DNA from: Amorphophallus konjac
Lineage: Eukaryota; Streptophyta; Magnoliopsida; Alismatales; Araceae
Reading direction: 5' to 3'
DNA: 64,000 bases
Assembly (NCBI GenBank): GCA_022559845.1
Contig: CM040128.1
Coordinates: 270,822,698 to 270,886,697, forward strand
Shown: positions 12,601 to 26,700 of the stretch, in pieces
Numbering within the stretch: position 1 is the first letter of the stretch
Layout of the letters: each line of letters begins with the position of its first letter
Notes under the pieces: model-generated
What the model was told of the DNA's origin: nothing
Seen by the model: only the letters and a program-made list of their open reading frames with translations
Database searches by the model: none
Made by a program: the position numbers and the translations under genes

Positions 12601-15600
12601 CATCTCCCTAGAATTTATCTTATTCTTCTCTGTAACCATATGCAATGGCTAAGCATCAGTTCTAGATTTACTCATGATAGCATTCTTTTCTATTCTTTTA
12701 TTGGGATAACGATGTACATTCCTCTAGAGTTTATCTTATTCTCTTCTATAACCATATATTCTTTATATTATCTTGTATACCTGGATAATAAATCATATTC
12801 CATCATATATACCCTTACCATCATCTGCTTTTTGTTTAACTTGATTTTAAGCGAATTAAGATACGAAAAAGACTAATTTACCCTTCTTTCATTCCTCACA
12901 TAATCAAAATGATGACATGTATATCCCTCGAATCTTGCATATTCTCTTGTATACTCCTTCAAAATTTATATTTTACATTTTCAACGGAATATTCCATTAA
13001 CTTTGATGGTATTGGAATACAAGGGATATAACTTAAACAATTACTTATTATAACGATATACATGATAATATAAAGAATGTGGGGTATGAGCAGAATATGC
13101 AAGATGCTGGGGTTATATATGCAATTATCCCTTATTTTAAATCTTAGTTTGCCTTTGTTATCCATATTCCTATTATTTCATACGTCATTCTTCTGAAAAT
13201 TTATTAAAACATTACATTATTCTCAAGTTGCGTATATGCTGCAGGAGTCTCCAGTCAGGAGGACTGTGCCATCAAGATCCGAAATCTTGAGAGCAAACTA
13301 GATTCTATTGTATGCACAATAAAAGATCGGAAGGAGCTTGAAAGACATGTTCCCATGCCCTTGGAAGTAGTTGTGCATTATGATAAAGCTGGTAGCTTAT
13401 GTTTCCTTCATGATCAAATTAAACGTATGGAAGTTGAAGTGGAGGAAGCTGCACATTCTAGTTCCAGAAGAAGTAAATGGCAGTTCATGGGTGCCAGAGA
13501 TGCTGGATCCAAAGAAGAGTTGCGCTTTATTTATGGTGTGTCTGAAAGAACAGAGAGTGACGGAGCTGCTAATCTTATTCAGAAACTAAGAGCCATCAAT
13601 TATGCTTTGGGTGAACTGGGACAATGGTGTGCTTTTAAGGTACTTACTAAGAAAATTATGCACATAGCTTTCTTTGTTACACTATTATTGACAGCTGAAT
13701 AATCAACAACTTTGCCCAGGTTGCTCTGTCATTTCTGACAGCTTTGCAGAGTGATGAAAGGGCAAATTACCAGCTCGATATTAAATTTCAAGAATCATAC
13801 TTGAAAAGAGTAGTAGATTTATTGCAGTGCCAATTATCTGAAGGAGCTGCCCCTGGTCGAGACACAAAAGGTGAAGAGAAGGGAAGTACTGATGGTCAGA
13901 CTATGGAAGAAATTGAAGAGGGAGAACTTCCAGATACTCATGGTGAGTGTTGCTCATCTGTTATTAATTATATTATGAAGCAATCCATATATCCATTCAT
14001 TTTGGAAGTCTAAGGGATGATTTACTCTTTTGGTCTTCATAGTGTGGCATTCAGCCTGTTTTTTGTCAGGGAGAGGCATTCTGGCGGACAGTTTGGTGTA
14101 GTATTGTAAAGGCTTTTTTTTGCAAATAAACCATTGTTAGAAGTGGATTTGCAAAAAAAGCCATTCCTGAAAACGTAGCAGGCATACCACTGCTTAAAAT
14201 CAAATAGTACATAAATGCCATGTAAGGCTGTCTAAGTGTGTTTTTTTTGCAAGTTTTTGCGAAAAGAAGTGGCATGACTGCAAATAAAAAAGTATATTTG
14301 CACTATTTGATTTTACGTAGTGGTATGCCTGCTAATACGTTTTCAGGAATGATTTCTTTGCAAATTCACTTCTAACAATAGTTTATTTGCAAAAATCCCT
14401 ATTGTAAAACATGATTTATAGGATTCTTTTAATTCTCTAAGTGGGAGGACACTTTGTCATAGCATGTACACTAGGAAACTTGGGGATTCTTGTCCATCTC
14501 ATGGAAGCACAGAGGGGGAGTGGGAGCAGATGCAATTCAAACCTTGCAACACTTTCCCAGAAGTTGGAGGTATTGATCAATGCTTCAACTTCTTTTCCTT
14601 CACATACGGCAACAGAGGATTGACGCCACTACTTACTCTTGAACATTTGACTTAACCCATTCTTACGTTTGAGACTTTGCAAAGTAGTGAAGTTTGTGGC
14701 AAAACTTGTTATGCTTGGCTTTAGCAAGTTACCACCACAAAAGTCTCATCATTCTTAGTTCTGTGTAGTTGTGTATGTATCTCATGATCTTCTAGGCCAC
14801 ATCCACCACCTACTTGACCTGGTGAAGTTGACCAATCTCCTTGAACATCAAGTCCATACAATGAGCTGTACAAGGAGTCTAGAAAAGGTGTTGTCTGGTT
14901 TTCATCAATTTCTCTCCAGCCTCCTTATATGTTGATCCATTGTCGGTCACCACTTGGACAATGTATTCCTCACCACTTTTGTCCACCATCTGTTCCATCA
15001 AATGCAAAATATATTGGTGTTCATGGATCTGATTTGAGGCACCCACTGACTTATGATAGTACCTATTTGACCCAATATATAAGGAAGTTGACCAGTTAAC
15101 TTTTAGTGATGTTTGACCAACCATCGAATATAAGGGTCACTCTATACTTTTCTCATTTCCTTTTGAAGGAGGAGATGTAGCTTTTATGTCATCCACTGTC
15201 TCATCTAGATATTTACCAACCAAGTCTCTTGCAATAGGAGGTTGGACATGTAACCCAAGCTGCTTGGTTCTTGGAAAATAGTGTTATAATAAGTGCCATT
15301 GACTACATTGAATGGCAATCTTGCGTGGTGCCAAAACTTGGCCACAATCCCAACTTGTGCCTCGGCACTTTACTTTGAAACGCATCCTTCACCCTTGTTT
15401 ACTTCTCATGCTCCCTGTAAAAACCTGTGAATCCAAGTCTTCAACATTCTGTGCTGTAGTCCTTTTCCTTTATGATTGGGAGGCTGAAGGAGGGGCACTA
15501 AGGAAGTAACCCTTAATGCCTCCTGACTGACTAGGAGTTATTGATGAACTACCACTCCCCGATGCTCCACCTTTTGCATATTCAATCCTCACACCTTCCT

Positions 15601-18600
15601 CCCTCTGCCATGCTGCTTGCTTGCTCTTGTGCAAAGCCCACCAAAGTTGTTTAGTATATGAATCATGTACTATAACATGGACATGAAGTTGAGTAGGCTG
15701 AAACATGTTCTCATCACTACTAGGCCATCTCTCATCCTCGTGTAAAGTGGCATCTGCAGTGTTGGACATGATCCGCTCTTGAGCTGTCTTCACTTGCTTC
15801 GTCTGCTAGGTCTCAGCTTTGAAGTCCTGCAGGTGTTTGGCCATTGCAATTTTCACTTCTCTAGGCATATTTGGACCACCAATAACTTCATTGTATCAAT
15901 CTTCCCTCTCTCCTACCAAATGCTTTTTCAAGTGGGAGATACCTTCTCCCTTGTATTGTTGGTTACAGTAGTTGCACTGAAACCAGTGACTATTGAACTC
16001 CAACATTACTCTATGTTGCCACCCTATGTCATAACACAACGTGAAATATAAAAAGATGAGCTTTATAAAAGAACTGAAGAAGTAACTTCTAAAATCCTAT
16101 TCTCATTAAGGAATGATGATGATATTTAAATTTGAAAATCATCCTTTAGGCTAGTTTGATTAAAGATATGTACGGCGGTGCTATTACTAGTGTTCGAACT
16201 ATTGCTGGGGAGACTAGTGAATTTCCCGTTTCTATAGGTTTGCATCAAGGTTCTGCACTAAGTCCGTATCTCTTTGCCTTAGTTATGGATGAAGTAACTA
16301 AACAATTGCAGGAGGATATCCCTTGGTGTATGCTATTTGCAGACGATATTGTTTTAATTGATGAGAGTATTGATGCTCTAAATGCTAAGTTAGAGCGTTG
16401 GAGACTTGCCTTGGAGTCTAAAGGTTTTAAAATTAGTAGGAGTAAGTCAGAGTTTATGCACTGTAATTTTAGTAATGGGAGAGTGGTTCAGGAAGACATG
16501 GTTCTAATTGATGGACATAGCATTCCGAAGAGTAGTAGCTTTCGATATTTAGGGTCTATCATACAAGAGAATGGGGAGATTTATGATGACGTTACGCATA
16601 TGATTAAGGCAGGCTAGTTAAGATGGAGAAGTGCATCAGGTGTCCTTTGTGATCGTCGTATGCCTGTGAAACTCAAAGGGAGGTTTTATAGAACGGCTGT
16701 GAGACCTGCTTTGTTATATGGTACCGAGTGTTGGGCAGTACGAAAGGAACACATCCACAAAATGTGTGTAGCAGAGATGAAGATGTTGAGATGGATGTGT
16801 GGCAAGACTAAGAAAGACAAGATTAGGAATGAACGCATCCGTAATGACTTAGGGATAGCTCCAATTGATAGCAAAATGAGAGAAAATAGACTCAGGTGGT
16901 TTGGACATGTGTTTCGTCGTCCTAACTCAGCGCCGGTTAAAAGATGTGACCAAATCTTAGTGGATGTTAGTAAAAGAGCTCGAGGAAGACCTAAAATGAG
17001 ATGGTGCGATGTTATTAGGAAGGACATTAGTTCCTTGAGTTTAAATATGAATATTGCACTTGATAGAAATCTTTGGCGGAACAGGATTCATGTAGCCGAC
17101 CCCAATTAATTTGGATAAGGCTCTGATGATGATGATGATGATGAGTTGACCAGCTAACAATAACATACATGCAATATCTGCATCATTTTTGTAGTTTGAC
17201 AAGAACCTTTAAGAATTTTAATCTTTTTTAATTTTTCTTAACATCTAATAAGTTCAATTAACAATGCATAATAATAAAAACCACTCATTAGGCAAGCTAA
17301 TTAGGTTACTACGATACAAAAAATGCATGTATAAGATTTCTAAATTGACAGTCATTTTTCAAAATTTCAACTATTTTTTGAATTATAATGTTTATATAAT
17401 AATTAAAAGTACATTAGATCCCAAAATTTAGTTTCATGCAATATGACGTTATTTGGATGAATGGGTTAAGGGTTTGAATCCTAGGTTTGAAGGGGAGAAA
17501 TCCGCCAGAAACATTCTCCAATCCACTCCAAATCGCCTCCAAATGCCTTTCCAAGTGATCTTCCTTTGATCTACAGCAGAAAACCTGCAAAGGGGTGGGA
17601 ATAAGGGGTACTGACTGGAGATATTGCCTGCTGCAGGTTTCAGTCGGTCTCGGGTGACCTTTGCGATCCCTCAGGTAGGGTATCGTTGTGTATCGGGCCA
17701 TGCTGACTGGTGCCTGACACGCCCTGTATCATACAAGGTTGGTCTGACCTGTATAGTCCTCCATGAGATGACCGAAACGAATCTGATAACGGGTTGGGCA
17801 TGCCGGTCCGGCTTGTCTCGTGCCATGGACTGGGTTCATCTTGGTATGGTATGAGTTGTTTGACTTGCACCGATCTGGTATGGTCTGGCGAACCTTGGTT
17901 TTTAACACCTCCAATGCAGATATTTGTTTATAAGCCCTCACAATTGCACATTTATTTGTTGAACACCCTTTTGAAGGGCTTTTTTTAGATACATGGGGGA
18001 CTTTCTTGTAATGATATAGGGCGTGTTACTACATAACTTGAGATTTTAAGGAGTTATAAAGAAATATCGGGATTGGAGGGACTAATCCGTAAATATGAAC
18101 GATCATAGTGGCTAAAAAATAAAAATCTTGTCTGCATATGTGCATATAGTTTTGGATTGCACCATCAAGTTTAGTATGTTATAAAAAGAGGTAGCACAAT
18201 CATATGCTAGAGGAGAGGTTTAGTACAATTATAGGTTAGAGGGGAGGATTCTCTCTTTCAACAAATGTCTCATACCTAAGAGTAGATAACTACTGCATAT
18301 TATTGATCACTTTCCTTCAGCTTTTTATATAAATTCTAGGAATAAACATCCTAATTATAAAGAAAAGACAACTTTAGTGCAAATATTTTCAACATAAACT
18401 CTTCCTCCCTGAAATATGCAACCAATGTTATCAGAACCGAACCGGTGCCTGAACCGGCCAATGAGCTGGTTCGGTTCGAACCGGTTGGACCGTTCAATCG
18501 AACCAGTTTGAACCGTGACGTCATCATAATATTGATATATAGTTTGACCCGATTCTATAACCCAAGACAATAAGAAATAAGATATAATGATCAAATAAAT

Positions 18601-21600
18601 AAACATACATGTATAATTATTAGTCATGATTACGTAACTATACCAGTAAAAAATAACAATAATATGGTTAAATAAACTGACCTTAAAATTTTGTAATATT
18701 TCATTGGTCTTCACTCTTCACAATTGACATCTATACTCCTTTAAACATTTAAACTTCAAATATATCTAAAATAAAATGATAAATAACAACAAATCAATAA
18801 TAATAAGATAATTTTGTTCACACATAAATATCATTTTGAATATGTAAATATTTTTGCGTTTATTTTTTTTCTGTTTTAAAGGGTGAATCGGGTCGGACCG
18901 GTTCACCGGTCGAACTGCTGTTCGTCCGATTCTTTAACATTAGACCGGACCGGTCTTAATCGGACCGGTTCCTGGACCGGTTCACAGTCGGACCGGTCCG
19001 ACCGGCAATCGGCGGGTCCGGTTCTGATAACACTGTATGCAACTATCGTGTTCCCCTCCTCCGGCAGACTGCATGTGGGATAATGACTAATGAGAAGCAT
19101 CTTCCCTTAGATGCTTTCCTTAAATTGAATCTTAAATATCTGAATTGGCTTCATATTTTCTGGACAGAGTCAACTAAGATCCATCTGTACTAGCTCGACA
19201 AAAGTTCTCATACTTCCCTGCTGATGCTGCAGTTATTAGATAAGTGGTTCAGATCCTCACTTTCTTCTCCACAAAAGGTGCAAGTATTCTTGCAATTGCT
19301 GCGCCATTTTCTTTTATATACTGATGATCCTTCTCTCGGACAGCAATCATATAACAGCTTTAATCTTTATTGTATGTGGATATGTAGAGTTGTAGATCAT
19401 TAAAGTTTAATCATCTTAGTTAGCGTGAAATTATGCATCCTTTCATGCTAATTTTGAGATAGTAGACTAGGTAGATAACGTGGTTTGCATATAGAGCAAG
19501 CTCAGGAAGCGAGGTTGCATGTTTCACAATCCAGTGTCTGTCATAGTCATGGGGTTTCACAGGCTAATGCATATCGACTCCCCTGGGCTGATCCAGTACA
19601 TAACTTGAGGGTTCTTTTTGACCTCCCTCACCCCCCACTTTTGCGTAACCATCATCCGCAATTCACCTAGTTTGGGGCTTGGGGGAGAGGCATCATTGTC
19701 TGGTGCCAGGTGGTGGTAGTTTGGGAGGTTGTGCCTGTATTATTGGGAAAAAAACTTATTGATATAGTCTGTACATTACCGAGTGCTGTGTCATTATTGC
19801 CTAATTTCTGACTAATTTCCCTGAGTTACATTTTATTTCATGTTCCTTTGATTAATTTGCTGGTTAGATGAGTTACGCTGGCGGAATTCCATTCCCCTAT
19901 ACTTTGATTAAGTCTTTGACAAATTGAAATCAACTTATTATCTCTTGCAAATTTAGAAAGAGTTGATGGTTGATAAGGAGCTTTCTGGTCTTAGCAGTTG
20001 TTCCACAGCAGAATAAAACGATCTTGGGTTTTCTTTTAAAGGAAATGAAATATTAGAATTTACCATTAGTTATCTCTTGTATGTGGCATCACATGTAAAA
20101 TTGTGGGTTGACAACTTCAGTTGTTTGCTAATCATATAGATATGCACAAGACAGTCTGTACAAAGTTGTGTTCAAGGAATGCAGAATCGGATCAGATCAG
20201 ATCGGATTGGCCGATCTGATCGGATTTTGGTCGGTGCGATCTGATCCCGATCCGACGTATCCTGATCCAAGGTCGGGATTGGCCGGATCGGGTCGGATCA
20301 GCCCGGATCGGCTGATCCTTCTCGATATGGGCCAATCCTGCCCAAGGCCATTTGAATTTCAAATGGGCCAAGTGGGGGGGGGGGAGGCTATCTGGAAAAT
20401 TGGGACTAGGAGGGGTCTCTTTTGACTCTTTCAGATTTTGTGAAAGTTTCACTCGCGCAAGTACTCCAAGACGCCTCCTTGCTCTCTAGCCCCCCTCTCT
20501 CGCTAAGATCCCCTCTCTCTTTGCTCAATCTCACTTTTGTAACAAGAGTCTTGTAAAAGCAAGATCATTTTAGGGTGGTTGGACAATTGCATCGAGGCTC
20601 ATCTATAGGGATTGTATTGGGGCTTTCTTCAAGAGATTTTCAAGGGCATGTTCTCTTTCTCTTTCTAGAACCATTCTCTCTCTCTCCTTGGATTTGTGAT
20701 TAAGAGGTTTTTTTTTCTGTTTTAATTGTTTTGCATTACCCTTATTCCCTCTTAACACCTCACCATCCCCCCTCTCTAGCACACTCTCTCTCTAGGACCA
20801 CTTTCTCTCCTTAGATTTGTGACTAGGAGTTTTTTTTTTCTGTTTTAATTGTTTTGTATTACCCTAAGCCCCTCTAACACTCCACCATGCCCCTCTCTAG
20901 CACTCTCTCTCTCCTCAGATTTGTGATTGGGAGTTTTTTTTCCTATTTTGATTGTTTTGCATTACCCTTAGCCCCTGTAACACTCCACCATGCCCCCAGG
21001 CCCCCCTCTTTCTAGCACACACTCTCTAGGAGCACTTTCTTTCTCCTCAGATTTGTGATTAGAAGTTTTTTTTTTGTTTTAATTGTTTTGCATTACCCTA
21101 AGCCCATCTAACACTCCACCATGCCTCCTCTCTCTAGCACTCACTTTCTCTTTCTAGGACCACTTTTTCTCTCCTTGGATTTGTGATTCGGAGTTGTTTT
21201 TTTTTCTGTTTTAATTGTTGTGCATTTCCACTCACATTTTAATTGTCTTCCTTTGTTTGACTTTACAATAGCCAAAGGTATGGCATCTCCTAGAGAGTTT
21301 CAAGAGGATCCATCCACCGTCTCCTACGGCGACCCGGCATGGAACCATTGCACACTCATAGACATGGCAAGTAGGAAGGTTAAATGTCGTTACTGTGGAA
21401 GAGAAATGTCCGGTGGTGTCTATTGTTTGAAGCAACACCTTGGACATGTAAAATGTGATGTTAAAGGTTGTGAGTGTGTTCCTATGGAGGTGAGAGCACA
21501 ATTCAAGACTGACTTTGACAAACGTCGAGTTTAGTAAGGCAAGAACGGCCAAGAGAAAACGATACAATTAGAGAAGAGTTAACACCACCATCTGGGGGAC

Positions 21601-23670
21601 TCGTCATTCATATATACGGTGATGGACACGAACTTGAAGAGGATACAAGAAGAAGATCAAATGCATTCGAGGGTTTTGATCCACGTAAGGATTACTTGCA
21701 GAAATTGACAATTGAGCGACGTGTAACTTATAGTTATTGATCATTTCTAGTTGTCTCTCTTAAGGTGTACTTCGTCGTGCAACGGGGGCACGTAGGAAGT
21801 CCTTTGCTGAAGACTGATACTATAGGGAAGCAAGATGTCATGTAGGCGAAGATAGTGGATTTGGACAAGGAATACATGAAGAGGTTCATGATCTGACTAG
21901 GGATGATGACCTTAAAGTGGGCCCTATAGACCCTTATCTCACTAGAGGGGAGAACATGCAACCAAGCATCACTGCTACGTTTAAGGATTTGAAGATTTGC
22001 ATGGAAAAAATGGTCTTGTAGCCTCAAGATGATTTTTCTACAATAGTGTGCATGCAAATACTACCAAAGGGCCTTACTATGAGCACATGATTGAGATAAT
22101 TGTAGAAGCGGGTAAGGGAGCGTCGGGGCCAACTCCAAAGGAAATCTATAACGCTTACCTAGAGTTCAATGATTTGAAGGAATACATGAAGTCCTTTGAA
22201 CGGATATGGGATGGGAGAAGTTGCACAATTATGACAGATGTATGGATAGGTATAGGCCTATATATGCTAAACTTGAGCATTATTCAAGTCCATAGATTAA
22301 GAACTATATTATTGATCTTAATCAATTACCTTTTGCATAGGCATTACGACATGGAGAAAAAGTGTTGTAGTTCCTTTCTATAAAAACAAAGGAGATATTC
22401 AAAGTTGTAATAATTATCGTGGAATTAAGCTTATGTGTCGTACTATGAAACTTTGGGAAAGAGTAATTGAAAAACGCCTCCGATGTATGACTACTGTATC
22501 GGAAAATCAGTTTGGTTTTATGCCAAATAGATCTACTACAGAAGTTATTTTCTTACTACGGCAGCTAATGGAGAAGTATAGAGAGATGAGAAAAGATTTG
22601 TATATAGTTTTTCTTGATTTAGAGAAGGCGTACGATCGAGTACCGAGAGAATTGATTTGGTGGACATTAAGAAAGAAAGGAATCTCTCAAGGATATGTTG
22701 ATTTGATTAAAGATATGTACGACGGTGCTATTACTAGTGTTCGAACTATTGCTGGGGAGACTAGTGAATTTCTCGTTTCTATAGGTTTGCATCAAGGTTT
22801 TGCACTAAGTCCGTATCTCTTTGCCTTAGTTATGGATGAAGTAACTAAACAATTGCATGAGGATATCTCTTGGTGTATGCTATTTGCGGACGATATTGTT
22901 TTAATTGATGAGAGTATTGATGCTCTAAATGCTAAGTTAGAGCGTTGGAGACTTGTCTTGGAGTCTAAATGTTTTAAAATTAGTAGGAGTAAGTCAGAGT
23001 TTATGCACTGTAATTTTAGTAATGGGAGAGTGGTTCAGGAAGACATGGTTCTAATTGATGGACATAACATTCCGAAGAGTAGTAGCTTTCGATATTTAGG
23101 GTCTATCATACAAGAGAATGGGGAGATTTATGATGACGTTACGCATAGGATTAAGGCAGGCTGGTTAAGATGGAGAAGTGCATCAGGTGTCCTTTGTGAT
23201 CGTCGTATGCCTGTGAAACTCAAAGGGAGGTTTTATAGAACGGCTGTGAGACCTGCTTTGTTATATGGTACCGAGTGTTGGGCAGTACGAAAGGAACACA
23301 TCCACAAAATGTGTGTAGCAGAGATGAGGATGTTGAGATGGATGTGTGGCAAGACTAAGAAAGACAAGATTAGGAATGAGCGCATCCGTAAGGATTTAGG
23401 GATAGCTCCAATTGATAGCAAAATGAGAGAAAATAGACTCAGGTGGTTTGGACATGTGTTTCGTCGCCCTAACTCAGCGCCGGTTAAAAGATGTGACCAA
23501 ATCTTAGTGGATGCTAGTAAAAGAGCTCGAGGAAGACCTAAAATGAGATGGTGCGATGTTATTAGGAAGGACATTAGTTCCTTGAGTTTAAATATGAATA
23601 TTGCACTTGATAGAAATCTTTGGCGGAACATGATTCATGTAGCCGACCCCAATTAATTGGGATAAGGCTC

Positions 23671-23708
<38 letters not shown>

Positions 23709-26700
23709 ACGACAAGGACAATGATCAACTTTCCTGTGTATTGTCAAGTTGAGGCAATCTACACTACGAGCATGACTCATATGGACATTGCATATTTGGA
23801 CCATGGAAGGCGGAATCGGATCGGATCGGCCCGGATTGGCTGATCCGATCGGATTTCGGGCGAAACGACCCGATCCCGATCTGGCTTGAACCGATCCACC
23901 CGCGGGCTCGGCCGGATCGGGTTGGATCGGCCTGGGATCGGCCAGATCGGCCGATCGGCCGATCCCAGGCGATCTCGCCGATCTCGCCCTTGTCCCATTT
24001 GAATTTTTAAAAAAAAAAGGTTTCTCATGTTGCAGTCCTCTTTGGAGTCTGTGTCCCTAACCTGAGCGTGAAGCTCAACTGATTCTCTCATTTAGAAACC
24101 TCGGAAATGACAATAACAAAAACAACTTCAATGGAAGTCATTATGGTTGAAATGTTAGCATTTGACAACTGTTCACTTGATAGTGTAGATTGGAATGATT
24201 AGGATTCATGATCTGGGGAATGGCAGGTAGAGGGTGCTATATATATTGAATATTCAAATTGTAAATATTTATCTACAGAGGGTAAGGTGCACTAGACTGA
24301 GATTCCAATTTCAAGGATGCAACCCTTCTCTGGCCTTGAATTTATCACAAACATTCAAGGGAAGGACAAGGAGAAGAGACAACATTTATGAGGTCTAAAA
24401 GATTATAGTAGTAGCTTTAACATGAATATCTCATAAAATAGAGCCATGAAGGCGTACAGATAAGTCACCCTGCATTTCAAACCAGTTGATCATGTCAAAA
24501 TATTATAATAGGAAGCAAATAAAGATGGAAAATATCCCCAGAATATTGAATGATAACCTGGAACTACTAGGCATGTTAAATACAAGAACATGGAATCATG
24601 TAAACATCAAATAAACAGAGGCCATGTAAAATTACCTAGTCTAAAGTTTGCCACCTATTTCACAAAATGATGAGCAAATGTCACCTATTTCACATTAAAT
24701 TTGATATAGATCTATGTTAGAATAATTTTTCTATTTTTTCAGATTTTTTCAGATTTTTTAGACATTTGTATCTCTAGTCTGGGATCGGCCGATCCCACCG
24801 ACCCGGATCGGTTTGGGACCGGGCGATCCGATCCCGATCCCCGATTCCGCCTTCCTTGATTTGGACACTATACAAGAGGGGGATGAAATACCAGAGTCAA
24901 ATGACACGATTGTCTATTAAATCTCGAAGGATTCCACTTTGGTTAGTATTCATAGTAATGATGATGATGATGATGATCCTAGTTAAGGACAAGGTGGTGC
25001 AACCCATCCATTCACAAGGCTCAAGGCATGCCTCCAAAGGCATTGTATTTACAGAGGAGTGAAATTTCAGCCATGCTATACAAGATGAAGATCATACTAG
25101 CCAGAGGGCAAAACTGTATCAGCAAATCAGCGAGAGATAAAGGGAAGGAAAACAAAAGTTTGTGTATCCATTAGGAATAACACTTGAATAAGGCATTGAA
25201 GAAAAGTTATAATCCAAACTTCATCTTTATCGGCGGAATTGGTTTGGAAAGAATAAAGCAATGAGGGAAAAGTTATTGCGAAGGGTAAGAGAGACAACTG
25301 AACATTATGGTCAGCCAGAGTACTTTGACACATCATCTAGGGGGCTTATGCTTACCCTTAGGGTATTATAGTTATTCCCCCTCTGATGCGTCCTCTTATT
25401 CAGGAGGAGGATACTATGAGCATGCCTCATATCCACAATATTTATACACATTGTCACAACAATCAACTGGAGGCACCTACCAAGTCTCTGAGATCCCAGT
25501 TTGGACACCTATCATGACAGTCTACACCAACATTGAGTACAACCGGTATATCGTACATGTCATAGAATGATTGTGTACAATATGTAGAAAACTCTTAATG
25601 TACGTCTCCAATGATTGGAAGATAACATTTGAATATGTCAACTTTTTCATGAAAATTTGAGCCTTACCTATGTTAGAACATTTTTCAAATTTTTTAGAAT
25701 TTTTTGAACTTTTTAAGAATTTTTTGGACATGTCTATGGGCTGTTGGCTTGACTTGGTTAGGATTGGATCGAGATCCAACTCGGATCGGCCGATCCCTCC
25801 GATCCGGATCCGTTCGAGACTAGGCGATCCGATCTCGATCCCCAATCATGCCTACCTTGGTTGTGTTTGATACTCCGCTTTGACGTTTCTGAGTTGCGGC
25901 TTTTATGTAGTTATTCACATCTACCATGTCTAGAGATGCTTTTTTGTCAATCAAATGGTCACATCGATGTTGGGAATGCATTTTTTTTCAAAAGAAATGT
26001 AGATTATACCACCAATTTTATTCGAAGATAAACAAAGTTAGTACAATTGGAAAATTGAAGGAGAGATTCCTCACTAAAACAACAAAACATCAAAAGAAAA
26101 AGAAGAAACAATGCTTTAGCTCATGCCTCAAATCAAAAACTACATTGAAGCAGATTGTAGATGACCATGCAGAGCAGAAGATCGCTGTCTTGTAACAATT
26201 GCAGCACTCTGAGCCTCCATCAAGGAAGCCAATTCACACTAACCGCTGGTTGGTTTCATTTGGGTCGGTACCTCAAGATGAATTGTTTTCAGTAATCTCT
26301 GGAATTGTCCTGCTTTATTGTCAATTTGTAGTCCTAACAAAGTTTCTTTATGTATAAGTTCGTCATTCCTCCACGAGTCTAGAAAATCCACACCTACAGT
26401 GATGTTAGGACGCTATTGAGAAACACAAGCTGACACTCGATCTTCTTCTACCTCAGGCACTGTCTCCTTTAATTGCATAGCCGACGAGAATCTCCTTCTC
26501 ATTGGTGAACCATCCCTATCGAAGGGATCCACCATTGGAGGGCACATCACTAGTCTCGGGGAAGATTCACCGACCCTCGAGTTGGCCTGTTGCTCTTCAT
26601 GCTTGGATGGTGGAGGACTTGGGGCTGTTGCCTACAGATCGTTCTCCAGTGTTTGTCGCTTGAGGAGGAACCATGAGCGGAGGGCACAATTCCAATTGTG

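Larger units (their letters stand above)
9683..13244 (+). other. DCL1 intron, 3.6 kb
   Basis: gt-ag intron of 3,562 bp. It holds a hAT element with a nested Tourist MITE (10435-11334), a tRNA-like SINE head (about 11981) and a diverged tandem duplication (12523-12765). The rest is AT-rich and I recognise nothing in it. Confidence 0.85.
20173..25859 (+). mobile_element. hAT element (BED transposase family), nested host
   Basis: Starts CAAGGAATGCAGAATCGG and ends (reverse) CAAGGTAGGCATGATTGG, with a perfect 8-bp target duplication GTTGTGTT (20165-20172, 25860-25867). Subterminal GGATCGG/CCGATCC clusters mark both ends. Inside are a 5' tandem array, a BED zinc-finger reading frame, an RTE LINE (22352-23705) and a related hAT MITE (23802-24858). 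Most of the transposase core is missing compared with the relative at 29313-33309, so it cannot move itself. Confidence 0.93.

Noticed and set aside
16686..17027. 113-codon - ORF, and the similar 132-codon ORF at 23233-23631
   Set aside because: Antisense shadows of the RTE reverse transcriptase reading frame.
17640..17910. Complete hAT element ending at AACCTTGGTTTTTAACACC
   Set aside because: Only one end-like sequence with GGTCTGACC-type motifs was seen. No partner end or target duplication was found.
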